Positions 45,901-58,596 of a stretch of DNA of 64,000 bases are shown in pieces. The first letter of the stretch is position 1, and the number at the start of each line of letters is the position of its first letter. Under the pieces are notes generated by a model. The model was not told the DNA's origin. It worked only from the letters and a program-made list of their open reading frames with translations, and made no database searches. Source of the DNA: Datnioides undecimradiatus (taxonomy: Eukaryota; Chordata; Actinopteri; Lobotiformes; Datnioididae); NCBI GenBank assembly GCA_008933995.1, contig WARS01000110.1, positions 1,302,001 through 1,366,000 on the forward strand. The letters are read 5' to 3'. Both the position numbers and the translations under genes were made by a program.

Positions 45901-47897
45901 GTAAACTAAAAAAAGAAAATAAAACGCTCTCGACAACCAGGCGTCAAACGTCTCTGATCTCTGTTGTGATCGGTCATGTCACTCACAGTGAAAGTCTATC
46001 TAGACTTGTGAGGGTGGCGGTGTGGCCTGGGCGTGCAGGTTTAGAGCCAGGCCAGGGGGTTGATCGGTTTCCCCTAGAATCTTGGAGGTTAGCAGGTAGC
46101 GTTAACGGCGGGGTTAATGAGGAATGGTGTTAGCTTAGCAGGAGGCGCTAACAGAGCGCCCAACAGGAAAGCCCACAGGAAAGCTTATTACCCGCACAGG
46201 AATGGACTACGCAACCTGTGTTTCCATATTCTCCACGCAGTAGTAGCTTTTGTTAATATAAGCAGCAGAGCTGCCAAAACGCGGTGTTTCCTCTTGCACT
46301 CTGGACTCAAAGTAACCAAAAACGTCACTGTAGGTGAGCTGGTGTTTCCTCGATATCATCCTGACTCAACTCTCGGGATCCTGGAACTCTCTCACGGGTC
46401 ACTTTTTTCTCTCTTTGCAACTCATCCAATTAAAACAAGAAATGAATTCAGTCAACGGTCACGTGTAATCAGGTTGCTGCCGTCTAATTTGCCTGCATCT
46501 CTTGCGGAACCAAGTTCATAGTAGACAATACTGCAGCACATGTTTAATGTCCGGTGCCAGAATTGTGTGCCAATACAGGAAGTAATCCGTCTTTAAAGGA
46601 GAAAGTGAAGACACAGATACACTAAGGAGATCGGGTCCCCTCGCAGTCTACAAACTTGATTTGTTGGCTTTGTTTTTAACTTTCACCACAATATTTTCCA
46701 ACCTCTAACGCTACAGAAATCCTAAATGAAAAAAAAAAAAAAAATCATAACTCAGTGTTTGACATCTGAGCTCAGTGAAAAACATTTTCAGCACCAGAGA
46801 CCAAAGGTGTCAAAAGCAAAAAAAAAAAAAAAGATTTACTTACTTGTCTGTCCATCGCCAGTGGGAGATGAACACGTGTAGATTTGTCTTTGCTGTCAGA
46901 ATGTCACGTACATGTGTCATGGATAACGCAGGAATGACCCCGCAGTGACCCCCTCCTACCATCTGCTTTAGCTGGGCCACGCCAGCCACTCTGCTCGGCT
47001 GCCTACACGGTTACTGACCCATTCCACGTGCCAAAAACAAGACAGATGCCCCTGATACCCCAACTCCAGCCCTCGCCCCCCATCTCCCGACAGCATTTCA
47101 GCGCCTCTCCTCGTCGTCCAGACCAGACGCCCTGACCTCCTCAATCTTCCTTCTCTTCCACCACTGCTAGGCTGGCAGTTAGGCTCAATCTGTGAGGACA
47201 CATATGCTATGTGATGACGGCAGGGATATATCACTGTGCCCCACACAGGTGGGTTTTACATGTAAAGGTACATGTGTGCACATGTAAAAAGCTAAATAGT
47301 GTAGCGGGTAGCGGCGAAAGACTATGCGACGATTGTGCCGCGTTCATAAAGTAACGGGTCACATACGCGCAAAAGAGCGGGAGACCCTCAAACAGATAGA
47401 GACATAAACCCGTGCACACATGCCTGCCTGCTGGTGCGTGCAGCCACAGACACACACTCACACACACACAGAGACAGGAGGCCGTGGTCCATCCTCTGAC
47501 CGGTCGGTGACCTGACAGCCCAGCAGCTGCTAGCTGTTTGATGTTTCACTCTGAGGATCACATTTCATTTCCAGACTCTTCAGCCAATGAGAGAAAGACA
47601 GAAAGACAGTGACAGAGGGAGGCTCTTCTTCCTCTTTTACCCTTTGCCATAGCGCCACCGACCAGACGCTAATACACACAACCTCAACAACACGTGCTTA
47701 TTAACCACGGAGTTAATGGTTGCATCTAAATTTATGTGAAGTTCAGAAGAAAACAGGTTGACAACCAGACGTATTCATATCTTTGCACTTCACGTTACAA
47801 TTCTGCTGTACAGCGGTGAACGACAAGCGAATTTCAAGTGTTAATATGCACTAAGACATTTACTAAGAAAGTTTACTAAGAATGGAGCATCAGAGGG

Positions 47898-47900
<3 letters not shown>
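45901..47900. other. unique non-coding sequence
   Basis: Poly(A) runs lie at 46729-46744 and 46818-46832. A perfect 12-bp palindrome TTTACATGTAAA (47255-47266) lies next to ACATGTG-TG-CACATGT (47270-47285). The 134-codon plus-strand frame at 46117-46521 resembles no known family. Confidence 0.45.
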
Positions 47901-47931
<31 letters not shown>

Positions 47932-48043
47932 CAGATGGAGGCAGGCTGGACATTAGACCCACTGGCCTGACGACATGAAGTCATCACACGACATGTTGAA
48001 CACAGTGTTGAACACTGCCCTCAGACACACACACACACACACA
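47901..48043. repeat. (TG)n and (CA)n tracts in opposite sense
   Basis: TG at 47901-47928 and CA at 48025-48043, about 97 bp apart. They are complementary and could pair as a hairpin in single-stranded DNA or RNA. Confidence 0.9.
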
Positions 48044-50259
48044 AGCTTGCTCATATGGACGTACATGAGTGAATATTTTATTTTAAGAACTGAAACAAAC
48101 GCCAAATTTGTACATTTGAGTGCTCTTACATACATCTCAATTTAAGTTTCCATCCGCGTGTTTTCAGTGATCTATGACGCTGCTTAATTCAACTGACACA
48201 CGCACATTTAAATAATCCATCATGCCTCTCCTCTCATGTCAAAGCAGAAATGAAAGAAATCACTTCATAGCAACAGTAACACTAATAATACTGCAGTTAT
48301 GGCCGTCTTTGTCTTTTTAACAGACCAAAACCATACACGAACCTAAGCATACCTAATTGAAGGAGTCTTAAATATCTGCTGTGCTGACTTCAGAACACAA
48401 GATACAAAGAGGTGGCTGCTCTTCCTCCACGTGGGAGCCACAGGTTTCACAGTTTCTGGCAGAGTAATAAGGAGTAAAACGGAATAACAGAATGGAAAAA
48501 TCACTTCTGAAGTGTTTATACCCCAAACTATATAATAATCAAACAGCATGTAACCACAAGTGCTGTTAAAATCAGTGTGACAGAGGGACAAAAATGGTTC
48601 AACGATAGTTTCATTTTGTTTGATGAAGCTAAATGTTAAAAATATTACATGTAGCACCTTGTGCGACACAGCTACTGTCAGAGAAGAGGGTTGTTGTGTC
48701 CCCGCTCACGTCCTTGTCTTTCCCTCTGCTGTTCAGAGTGGATCTGGCCTCTTAGTGTGTGGCCACTCAAGAGTGAGAAGACGAAGAGAGACTGCCCCGG
48801 GCTAAAGGGCAGCTTTAGTCAGTTCACTCAGAGTGAACGCACGCACACACACTCTCACACACACACATGTGAAGAGGGTCTCAAATAAGCATCTTTACCA
48901 GGAATTCAAGAATAAGGAGGCTTCGGCGCCATGCGTGGCTGCTCACCCTCGACCGAATACACACGCACACACACAGACGCACACACACACACACACACAC
49001 GTGTAGATGCAATGTACTTGAGAAGCAGGCACAAACACAGAAAATGCGCACACCCTCTTACACACATTCCACAATCACATAACAACAACTTATCCTGGCC
49101 CTTCTTCTGCTGAATGGTCGCGTACAGCACAGCGCATTCCTTCCTTCCTGTTAGAAAGTGGGATAATCGCTCTTTGTTTGACGAGAAGGAGCTAACCAGT
49201 GGGCCTGACATGTAAGCTTATTACCTCCTTTAGCCTTCAGCCAGCGCTGCGTACAGTACAGCTTTCCACACTAAAACTGCTCACCGAAGGTGTTGTGTCA
49301 CACTGTGTCTGGGTGGAAGGGGTGTTTCTTGGTAAGCAAGCCTTTTTTTTTGCAGAGTTCAAGTCCAGTTGAAAGGTTAAAGCAGGGTGGGGTGGCTGTG
49401 TGGAGGCAGGTAGCTACAGTGTTAGTGATGGCTATGAGGCTGCAGTGAGCACCCCTGGTCTAAAGTTCTATTATGGTGAATAGGTAAGTGCGTAAAGGAT
49501 GGCCTGAGTTCCAAAAGGTGTTAAGTTAAATATGATATATGTATTTAATTATTTTAAGGAAGATTACTCTTTTATTTCCATCTTTTAAGTTTCAAAATTG
49601 CAAAAAAAACAAAAAGGATCTAAAACAAAACCTCCATGTTCGGTTCTAAAACACCAAGTATCACAACTTTAAATACGTTTTAGTTCATGTTTGGGGGATT
49701 TTTCACCCATTTTTCTTCTCGGGGCGTCTCAGATGCACTGCTTTTTTTTTTTTTTGAGGTCTATCCACAGATTTTTTGATGATGTTTAGGCTGTGGGGGT
49801 CTGCGAGGACCACGACAAAACCTTCAATTTAAGATGTGTTTAGCATCATTATCCATTATCCGCTTTCATCTTCAGGTTTTTCTTTTAATCGCTGCATGAC
49901 ATTTGTTTTCAGGATTCGCTGGCATTTAATTGAATCCATTCTTCCCTCTACCAGCGAAACATTCCCTGACCCTCTGGCTTCAACAAGTCCAAAGCGTGGT
50001 TTACCCCCTCCTTTATGCGAGATGATTTTAACTTCTGCTAACTTATTTATTAACAATAACCAGGTGTGATCTAAATTTGAAACCAACCTTTTTTTTTTTT
50101 TAACACAAAATATGTTAAAAACTCAAAAACTCACCCACCCTTTTTATTTTAAATTCAAAAGCTTTTAAACCTTGTCGGTGACTCCGGAATATATTCTGAT
50201 TAATGATTGTGTGTGTGAGCACAAACATGTACAAGAGGCAATAAAGACCAAGGTTGCAT

Positions 50260-50260
<1 letters not shown>
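48044..50260. other. non-coding sequence with CA tracts
   Basis: CA-rich runs lie at 48838-48868 and 48959-49000, and a T15 run near 49741-49755. The rest is unique with no recognised gene. Confidence 0.5.

Positions 50261-50294
<34 letters not shown>
50261..50294. repeat. (CA)n microsatellite
   Basis: A perfect CA run of 17 units. Confidence 0.97.
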
Positions 50295-50296
<2 letters not shown>

Positions 50297-53200
50297 CACA
50301 CACTATTAACCTAACATGGACATATTGCCTTGATAGTCTGTGACCTGTTCCTTTGGCATGGCTTACCCTTCTCAACACCCCCATAAACATGACAAGGCCT
50401 TGGGATCAAAGCTGTCTAGGTAATCAGCCCCCTTACATACAGACACATAGGTCCGATGCACTCTCACACACACACACGCACACAGACAGATGCTGCTTTG
50501 ATTCAGAGAAGGCTCTGTGTCTTTAACCATCATCAGTCTGATTAGAGCCGGTAGTTCAGGAGTGTTTCCACATCACACAGCTCTTCTTGGCAGAACTTGG
50601 CTCCGCTAAGAGGCACTAAAGGCCGCAAGCTTTTCACCTGATTGCCACTGAGGGAAAACACTTTTGCAAAGATTAGCGTCTTTGTCCCAGTTCCGTGAAT
50701 CCAGAGCCGCTCGGCTGGTGCTCTGAAACGAACAGCGAAAGGAATTGTCTCGTTTTCAGCCTGCTTCATGTTAAAGATCCCTTGGGCCAGCGAGCTGAAA
50801 AACGTGACATTTCAATAATTTGGTGGAAGAGACAGAGAAGCTAAAGCTGATTTTTTAAACCGTCTCAACAAAGGCACAACTGTTAGTCTGCATGTAAATT
50901 TGAAATCTGCTTTGCAATTCATATTTTAAAAGAAAAAAAGCTGAGGAAATGCACAAAGAAAATGTATTTTTCCAAGGAACAAAAGTAATTTTCTAACATT
51001 ACAGTCCTGCAATGGGATGCCTGTTGATGTGACACAGTATAAAGCAATCACACGAGACTGCAACGTCCGAAAATGTGTACATTTATCCATTTTCACCACA
51101 CATTTTCCCGTATGCTTTATGTACGCACGTCCTATGTCGCTGGCTAGCGCATGATAACTTCAGTAATTTGTGTCTTCAGTAGCAAAGCCTGGTCGTTCAA
51201 ACGTGCAGCAGACATGTGTTTTTCAGACCTATTACGGTGAGTTTTATGTTAATGTACCATAAGCTCTTTTACTGGTAAGAGGAAAAAAGACAAACAACCA
51301 TATGATTCATAAAGTGTGCTCTTTCACTGGGCCAAATGTGGCAGCCTGAGAGGTGTGATCTACGGGAAAAAAAAAAAAAGAAAAAAGATGCAGATTTGGC
51401 TCTTGAGAAGTGAGCGAGGCATGGCGGAGAGGACATGCTATCTGAGTGGGACTCCTCCTGTGAAAGCCATTAGCCCGTACTGCGGAGCTCAACGGCGAGC
51501 CATTCTCAGCTTTGCGTGCAAACTTGTGTGCGTTCGCGAGAGCGTGCACAAGAGTGCTTTTACAGCCCCTGCTTACCAGTGAACCCGCTCAGCTGTATGG
51601 CTGTGTTTGCCATAAGGCTGAGAGTACGGCCCTTTTGGACGTGACCAAAGTCTGACCTTGAACTTTTGACCTCTTTTCCCTTATGATAATTTCGAGGAAA
51701 CACTGACCTTTTGAGGAAAGGAGATTCTGCACATGGGCACATGGAAACAAGTACAAGATGGCTACCTTGTATTTTATAGATAGGAAAGTCTGTCATTTTT
51801 GTTCTGTCGCTGCAAAACAGTTTAACAGACTACTGAGCAGTGTTGCTGTTGTCTCTGTATGGGTCTGTTTATGTCAGCTGCACTGGATCAGGACTGCTTA
51901 TCCTTGGGTGTATTCAGAACAGACCTCCAAACTTTCTGGACCCAAAAAACATTGGATGGCACTTTACTGCAGTAGTCGTTGATGTAGGACTTCATAATTA
52001 TGGACATACTTGCGTAGATTACATTAAAAACATGAAGAATTAAAGGCACGTCACGAACTATAAAAATGTTTTTAATTTTAAGTTTAATTTGATTTTAAAG
52101 GATCATTGGGGATTGTTTTTTCAGTTTTGGCCATTGTTCCTACTGGGTATGATAAAATCACTGTCGGTTCGTCATTTCATGAGATCCGGTGCAATGCAAC
52201 ATAGCTTACAGTAAATGCTGTCAGGCATGGTAAGAAACACAAAAAGCCAGTCAACAAAACTAATTTCGTAGGGTGAACAGAGGTTAATGATAAAATTGCA
52301 TCATCCTTTTAAATCTTGAACTGCTACAGTTCAAGGAGGGGTGTCCCAAACAAAGCCTTGAGCCAGTGCTGATGAGGTATTCAGATCGCTAGAACTGAAC
52401 TTTCCTCGTTGTAACATGGCCATGGGCAAAGGAGCTGTACTTGTGTTCAATGTTGTGCTGGGGGATCAGGATTAATTGTAAAACCTGTCACCAAAACCAA
52501 AACTACAGAAAACACAACCAATGTTTTAAAATTTGTTTTACAGAAGATCTAATGACAAAACTAATACTCTGAAGAAAAAGCACAAGATGACTGATCTGTC
52601 TAAGAAAATATGTGGCATGACCATAATAAACTCAAAGATGTCAGATACAGGCATCATCTACCTTAACAGTACAAGAGGAAATGAAGCCCGTACACGTATT
52701 AAAACAAATACCGACAACAAGGGACACTTGCGCGGTGGAACATGCACACACTCCGAGGCTGTGGACAGGTCCAGCAACACCTCTGAGACTGTGATCCCAC
52801 CTCTTCTCCTAGTGCGATGCCACTTGGGTAAAGGGTGAGAAAGGAGGAGGGAGCGATGCTATAGAGCTAAGTGCCTAGGTGTTAGCTCTCTGCCTGAAGA
52901 CATAAAGTAGCACTCTGGGATTCTGGGACTCCAACTCCCAAGTGCTTTTGACACAAAATGGACACCTCGGTCTCAGAATGTCACTCCGTATTTAGAGGGA
53001 AAAAGGTCAGCCATTGCTGTTTTTTCACAGGAAAAATTCTGGCTTGACATATGAAATCACTATAGTTCATTTTCTTTCTGCTGAGTCTGATCTCAGTTGT
53101 CTTTCAGAATCATCCTCCTCAGCTATGGTGCTTGTCTTATTTGAAGTTCATCCGAGTTCTTACACCCTTCGAGCAGCTTCATTCACCTACAGATTCAAAC

Positions 53201-54540
53201 GTGCGTTTTACCCTCCGGAACTTTTTAGCTTCCGTGTATATTAGCTTACTCTGCTACAACCAAGCAGCTTTATGACACCATTGAATGGGCGCATTTTCAG
53301 ATGGAATAACTGGTATACAGATTAGCTCCTAGCAATGCTTCAGAGTTCACTTGCAAAGCTGAAACTGTCTTAATCCTCACATGTAGGGGCACTGGGTGGC
53401 TTTTGCCTTGGCAGATCACTGCCAACATGTTGAGGTTCAGTTCAACATTTTTCTCCTCTGTGGTTTTTGAGTTTGTAAACAGAGGGTGTGGGGAAACGGG
53501 CCACACCTTGTACGATGACTCATTTGTTGGTTAGGATCTGAATTTTGAGATTCAGATCATGTTAGTCAAGTTTCACACCACAGATTTCAGTTTACATCCG
53601 GTTTTGGTAAAAAAAAAAAAAAGTAACACACACCGAGAACAGGCACTTTCGCTGTCAGGAGGAGGGTATACATCAATGGCTTCTTGTTTGAAAAGCTTGT
53701 TCGATAGCTGATCAATTCATTCCAACACTATGTTGCAGCCACTCATCCTAATGCTACATTCTTCTACCCCACAACCCTGGAGTTCTTTCTCCCTCAAAGC
53801 CAATGCTATGGCTGGGTCCATTAGCTCACTTGCACTAATGCTGCAGATTAATAGGGGATCAGAGTCACAGGGTAAGAGAGGGCCAGGCAACATACACACA
53901 CCTTATCCCACTAGCGCCCACTGAGCTAGTTAGGTTGGCCCTCGTGATAATCAACAGAGTCTTAGCGTTTTCTAACACACACACACACATACTCCTGACT
54001 TCATTGGTGCTGTAAATCTGGCCAGCAGGCCATGGAGGGCCAGCAGGGAGTTAATGGCTGGCTCATAAAACCCTGAGGAGGAAGGTCAGGACTGCAGCAG
54101 AGATGCCTGATGCCCTAAATGAGAAGCATGTGGGGGTGGTCAGGAGGACAGGGTGCGGTAGGGGTGAAGGTGCTCTCATGTAGATCTGACAGTGGGAAGG
54201 GTGACATTTTGCCTTCATGTCGCATGGGAACAAGGCATTAGACAACTTGACGACAATTGCGGTGACAAATCTGCGCAATCACTGATGTTTTCTTGGATCT
54301 ATGTTGCCCTCTATTTAGCAATGATATATCAGTCTTTCAAACTTAACTCCAAACCAATTGTTGTTTTCCGTTAGGGTGTTTGCTGAGTTTGGTATTAAAC
54401 TGATTAGAATAATTAATTTTAATTAATTAATTTATAACTCCTATTTTTATATGATGATACAAATATATTACGAAATATGATGACACACTTTGATGAAACA
54501 GCTTTGCGTTCTGTTGTATGATCACCAGCAGGACTGAAGT
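50295..54540. other. long unique non-coding stretch
   Basis: No gene, RNA or transposon recognised. The minus-strand 75-codon frame at 50542-50769 is free of repeats and looks protein-like but matches no family I know. Small items: A13 near 51367, A14 near 53610, short CA near 53976-53988, and an ATTAATTAA-rich patch at 54408-54434. Confidence 0.4.
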
Positions 54541-54950
54541 TACAGGCTGCGTAACCGCTTGGAGGTGCGCATCTGTGATCCGGGCCGCTGTGCATTTGCG
54601 CATCGTCGCGATGGACCTCAGACTTTAAATCAAAGCCTGGGTGAAACTAGCGCTTTATGATGTGGATCATTGTCGGATACGACCGAGAGACCGAACAACA
54701 GTGGAAAGGACGGCACTGTCAGAGAGGGACGTTGGTGTGTCAAACAACGAGGGACATGCCGGTTGTTTTCCCCAGCTTTTGTCAGATTGCGCACTTTATA
54801 TTTATCCTCCAGGGTCAGACCGTTTGAGGCATCTGAGGGAGGGAATTCGGCACAAATGACCAGAATACCTCTGGTCGATGCAACGCCTCTTTTGTTCGCC
54901 GCCACAATGTTCAGCATGGATGCACAGTGCACTGACGATGCATAGCTCTT
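54541..54950. other. CpG-island-like interval with possible gene start
   Basis: About 26 CpG in roughly 410 bp by manual count, close to the number expected without depletion. The plus strand is open from 54670 to 54945 (91 codons). An internal ATG at 54907 has a near-consensus context, GCCGCCACAATG, but the frame closes 12 codons later. No splice donor of good quality lies before the stop. It could be a promoter or 5' exon with an upstream open frame, or simply an unmethylated regulatory element. No product can be named. Confidence 0.35.
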
Positions 54951-57159
54951 TTTTTGGCTTTTTGACCCACCTACTCACGGCACATTGGGCAATGGCAACA
55001 GCAGTGTATTGCTGTATAAGGTGAAAAGTGTAAAAGGGATGGTGACCAAATTTATATTGTTAAAATAGTGAAAGTCTAAGATTTACTGACTAGCTTTCAG
55101 GCCTTTCTATCACATTTCATGGTCTTCATTCAGAAAATAGTATTGGTGTTTTTACCAAACCGTGGAACTTTCGAGGAGGCCTGTCACTGCCACTGTAGTG
55201 CTGTATAACCTTACTGAGCTCCATGTGGCCCCAGGGGCTCCTGTCTTATCAAGTGAAGGCCCTCGCTGCTTTAACACCAGCCTCTGTCATACATAGCTCT
55301 TCAGTTCAAAGACAACACTGCATGGGAGATCAAAGCACGGCCAATCTGGTATGCACACACACAAACACACACACACGCTCACCGCACTAACGCACAGCAC
55401 ACATGATAACACGGCCATAATCTCAGTTGCACACTCACAAACACACAGCCAAACACACCGGCTCCGACCGCACATGCCCCTGGCATTGATCAAAGGGAGG
55501 AATGTGATAGATAGAGGGGAGATAAGGGAGAGAGACACAAATCCAGACAAGGAAGGAGAGAGAGAAAGAGAGCGAGAGAGGGAGGGAGAAGGTGGCTGTC
55601 TCACTTCAGTAATCAGGCTGGTGTTTGTGGCAATAACCCAAGATAAGACCGGGACACACAGTTCCAGCTTACGCACATTTAATGACATTTCATGCGGCGC
55701 AGAAACAGCGCCGATACAATCATGTACATTTAACACGAGCGCGAACTCAAATGCGTTTATACTGCTTGTTGGAATCTTTAAGCATTTCTTTTAAAAATCA
55801 CTCACAGTTTGGAGCGATTGTCCATACGACATGCCTGGAAAAGGTGTTTTTTTTAATCTTGACGACGTGCTGGTTCCAAGAAACATTCCTAACTAAGTGA
55901 CACCAAATGATTGCACTTCATTTTCCAACGAATATAAAGACTACCCATGTTAACGTTTTCTGATCTGATGCCATCACTGTTGCGATCATTTGTAGTCAGT
56001 TGTCATCACACTAAGTGCAGGACAAACAAAAGCAGTGCTGACAAAGTTCTGTCGGCCCCTGTGATGAATAAATTGCCTTTCCTAGAACTGTTTCACAACA
56101 GAAGTTTGCCAATTGTTTGCAAGCGGAAAGGTTTTGGCATGAAGCAGCATTTGTGGGGAAGGTTTGGCTTGATTTATCGGTACCTTAACACATCAGTTAT
56201 GCATGCAGGAAAGCGATCGTGAAGCCAGATCTTGTCGCTCCGTATCGGTGTGGCTGCAAGAATTTCAACACCTGTCAATGCCCACCATGTTAACAAATGC
56301 TAAATTTATGAAAACATATATGAACATCACCGTGCATGCATAAATCCAGAGTAGTATTAACAAATCAAAGCATGCGTCCACATAATGTATATCCAGCTCT
56401 TGAACAGTAAGGCTGGTGTCTATAAGATCAAAGTGAGTAAGAGTGAAACTAAACCCCAAACCAATGAGATTAAACTACAAACTACATTAGTACTGAAGAC
56501 TGAACACATCAAAATGGCATTTCCTCTTTACGGTTTAGCACCAGACACGGTTTGGACCAGGAGGCTGGTTGTCCCGTACTGGATTAGCGGCAGGGCGAGA
56601 CAATGAGGAGTTGCTGGCATCACTTCTGTTGTTTTTGATGTAAACACGGGAACAAGGAGGGGTGAGGTTCTGTTTACCGGTTGCTGCTGTATTTGGGGTT
56701 AATGATGTTCAACTTGACGCTGTGTATCGACATGTCACCGTTTCATTCACAGAAACTTATGATACACAAGCTAATTTTACTGCGATCTGACTCCATTGAA
56801 GCACCTTAACTTACACATCTCTTTGCCACTGCCTACATTTCAAAATCTAGTAAACAGTAGCACTGGGCTTCGCTGTATGAAAACAGCATTACGTCCTGTT
56901 GTGAGACTGCATTTGCTATGACCATACCATATCGTGCCTTTGAAAAGCTATTTTCATGCATCTAGGTAACTGCACAGAAACTGTGGTGATCAAAACTCAG
57001 AGAGCAAAAATAACATCTGTGGTCAAAGTGAAAAAGGCGAAATGTGGGATGCCGTAGGCCCTGATTACATAGTGGTCTTGTGCACCAAGCTTTTAACTCG
57101 CAGACAGTATTTCTTTGCTGCCTTGGTGTTGTGTTTCTCAGATTTGGGGATTAGGGCCA
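54951..57159. other. non-coding sequence with CA and GA tracts
   Basis: An interrupted CA tract lies at 55353-55377 and a purine-rich GA tract at 55546-55591. The 147- and 149-codon frames crossing 55287-55794 on both strands are largely products of these repeats. Nothing else recognised. Confidence 0.5.
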
Positions 57160-57330
57160 TGTGAAAAAAAACAATGTTTCCAAGATTAAACCAAGAATTC
57201 GGAGAAGGAAAAAAAAAAGTCTGAATTTGGAGAGTAGACTTAGACTTCTGAGAATTAAGTTTAAAACGTGACACTGACAGCGTTCGGGAATTTAAGTCTG
57301 AATCGCAACTTCTCAGAATTCAGACTTTGA
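57160..57330. repeat. degenerate AAGTCTGAATT-type tandem repeat
   Basis: Words such as AAGTCTGAATTTGG, GACTTCTGAGAATTAAG, TTTAAGTCTGAATC and CTTCTCAGAATTCAGACTTTG recur in both orientations at intervals of roughly 20-40 bp. Period-20 arrays of TTCTGAGAAAA/AAGTCAGAATT units are common in fish genomes; that is recalled knowledge. This appears to be an old, decayed member. Confidence 0.5.
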
Positions 57331-58179
57331 TCTAACAATAGCGACTTTACTGTCAGATATACGAGATCAAATAAAACAGGTGTGTGAATGTTTGCATTGG
57401 ACGTGACATTTATGGCGAATTTGTCTTGACACGTGCCAAGATAAACTCTTGAATAGTCTTAAATAGAAAGCCTTTAATAGAAGGCGATTGTTTGGTTGCG
57501 TAATATCGCATTTCTGGCCTGCTGAGCAAAAGCTAACGCAGCAGCCTTGTCTTACTCTTCTTATGAATTACCTGCCTATATGATGACTTCTGCTAGGTAA
57601 ACATTTTCTTTTTTAAATGTGCACCATTAAAGCACACAGACATGCATACACAGTCTGACAAACACAGAAAACTTAAGTGTCCTTATGTGTCCTCATTTTC
57701 TCTATCTCAGCTCACAGAAACGCAGTGCTCCTCCTTCTATATTCCCTGTCCGTGGGAGCCTGAACTAATGTCCCATCTGCCCCTGCTCCTGGTACACAGA
57801 CTGCTTTCATTCCTAACGAGGGCCTGATGAATTTTCTTAAAGGCGGTGATGGGCTAAATTGGAGCTGATATGTCCCATCCGGCTGGGTGGATGGGGGCCA
57901 TAGGACGGAGCCTTGTCCTACTGCCATGTGACAGCCAAACCAGGCCAAAGTGAAAGAACCTATTAGCACTAACTGGTCAGTTTACTGTGTATTAGGGCTG
58001 CTTATTCCATTACCAAGCACGTGTGTGTATGTGTGTGTTTGTGTGTGGGTGTGTGTGCAGTTGGAATAAGGGTAGGGGCCTGACGACGATATAACCCCTT
58101 AGGAGACAACTTCACTGTAGATCTGTGAGGGACAGTTGTGGTTTTTGTCACTAAAAGACAACAGCTGTATTGTTCTCCT

Positions 58180-58182
<3 letters not shown>
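57331..58182. other. unique non-coding sequence
   Basis: Degenerate GT-rich sequence at 58020-58058. Nothing coding recognised. Confidence 0.4.

Positions 58183-58230
<48 letters not shown>
58183..58230. repeat. (GT)24 microsatellite
   Basis: A 48-bp perfect GT run. Confidence 0.97.
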
Positions 58231-58232
<2 letters not shown>

Positions 58233-58350
58233 GGCTCCCAGAAATGTACATGCATGATGTGTGATGGTAAGAGAAAGAGAATAAGTGCATTTATCGGAAA
58301 AGCTCTGTATATTAGGACAGGGTGTGTGAACCAGGAGGTGACATGTGACT

Positions 58351-58365
58351 GTGTGTGTGTATGTA

Positions 58366-58421
<56 letters not shown>
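58351..58421. repeat. compound (TG)n(GA)n microsatellite
   Basis: A TG run with TATGTATG interruption passes at 58383 into about 19 GA units. It has the same structure as 9291-9340. Confidence 0.97.
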
Positions 58422-58423
<2 letters not shown>

Positions 58424-58474
58424 TAAGGTGAGGGGAAAGAGGGCATCAGATGAGCGATCTGGGTGGGTTGTTCT

Positions 58475-58475
<1 letters not shown>

Positions 58476-58515
<40 letters not shown>

Positions 58516-58596
58516 GCCCAGTTTGGAGAGGGTAGGAGAGGGGGGCATGACGCGTCGAGCTGGAGCCATGACTTGGTTTTGTGTGTGTGTGTGTGT
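58476..58596. repeat. (AC)n and (GT)n microsatellites
   Basis: A 39-bp AC run (58476-58514) and a 16-bp GT run (58581-58596) have opposite sense. The AC run is complementary to the GT runs on both sides. The 214-codon minus-strand frame across 58178-58822 is a product of these repeats. Confidence 0.97.

Noticed and set aside
46117-46521. 134-codon plus-strand frame
   Set aside because: No recognised domain; low-quality start context; no conserved motif.
47255-47285. Adjacent palindromes TTTACATGTAAA and ACATGTG-TG-CACATGT
   Set aside because: Short palindromes of ACATGT words arise readily beside CA/TG-rich DNA. They do not fit a full p53-type site, and no other function is suggested.
50542-50769. 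75-codon minus-strand frame with protein-like composition
   Set aside because: No family recognised and no good acceptor or donor context identified. It could be an exon, but the evidence is too weak to list.
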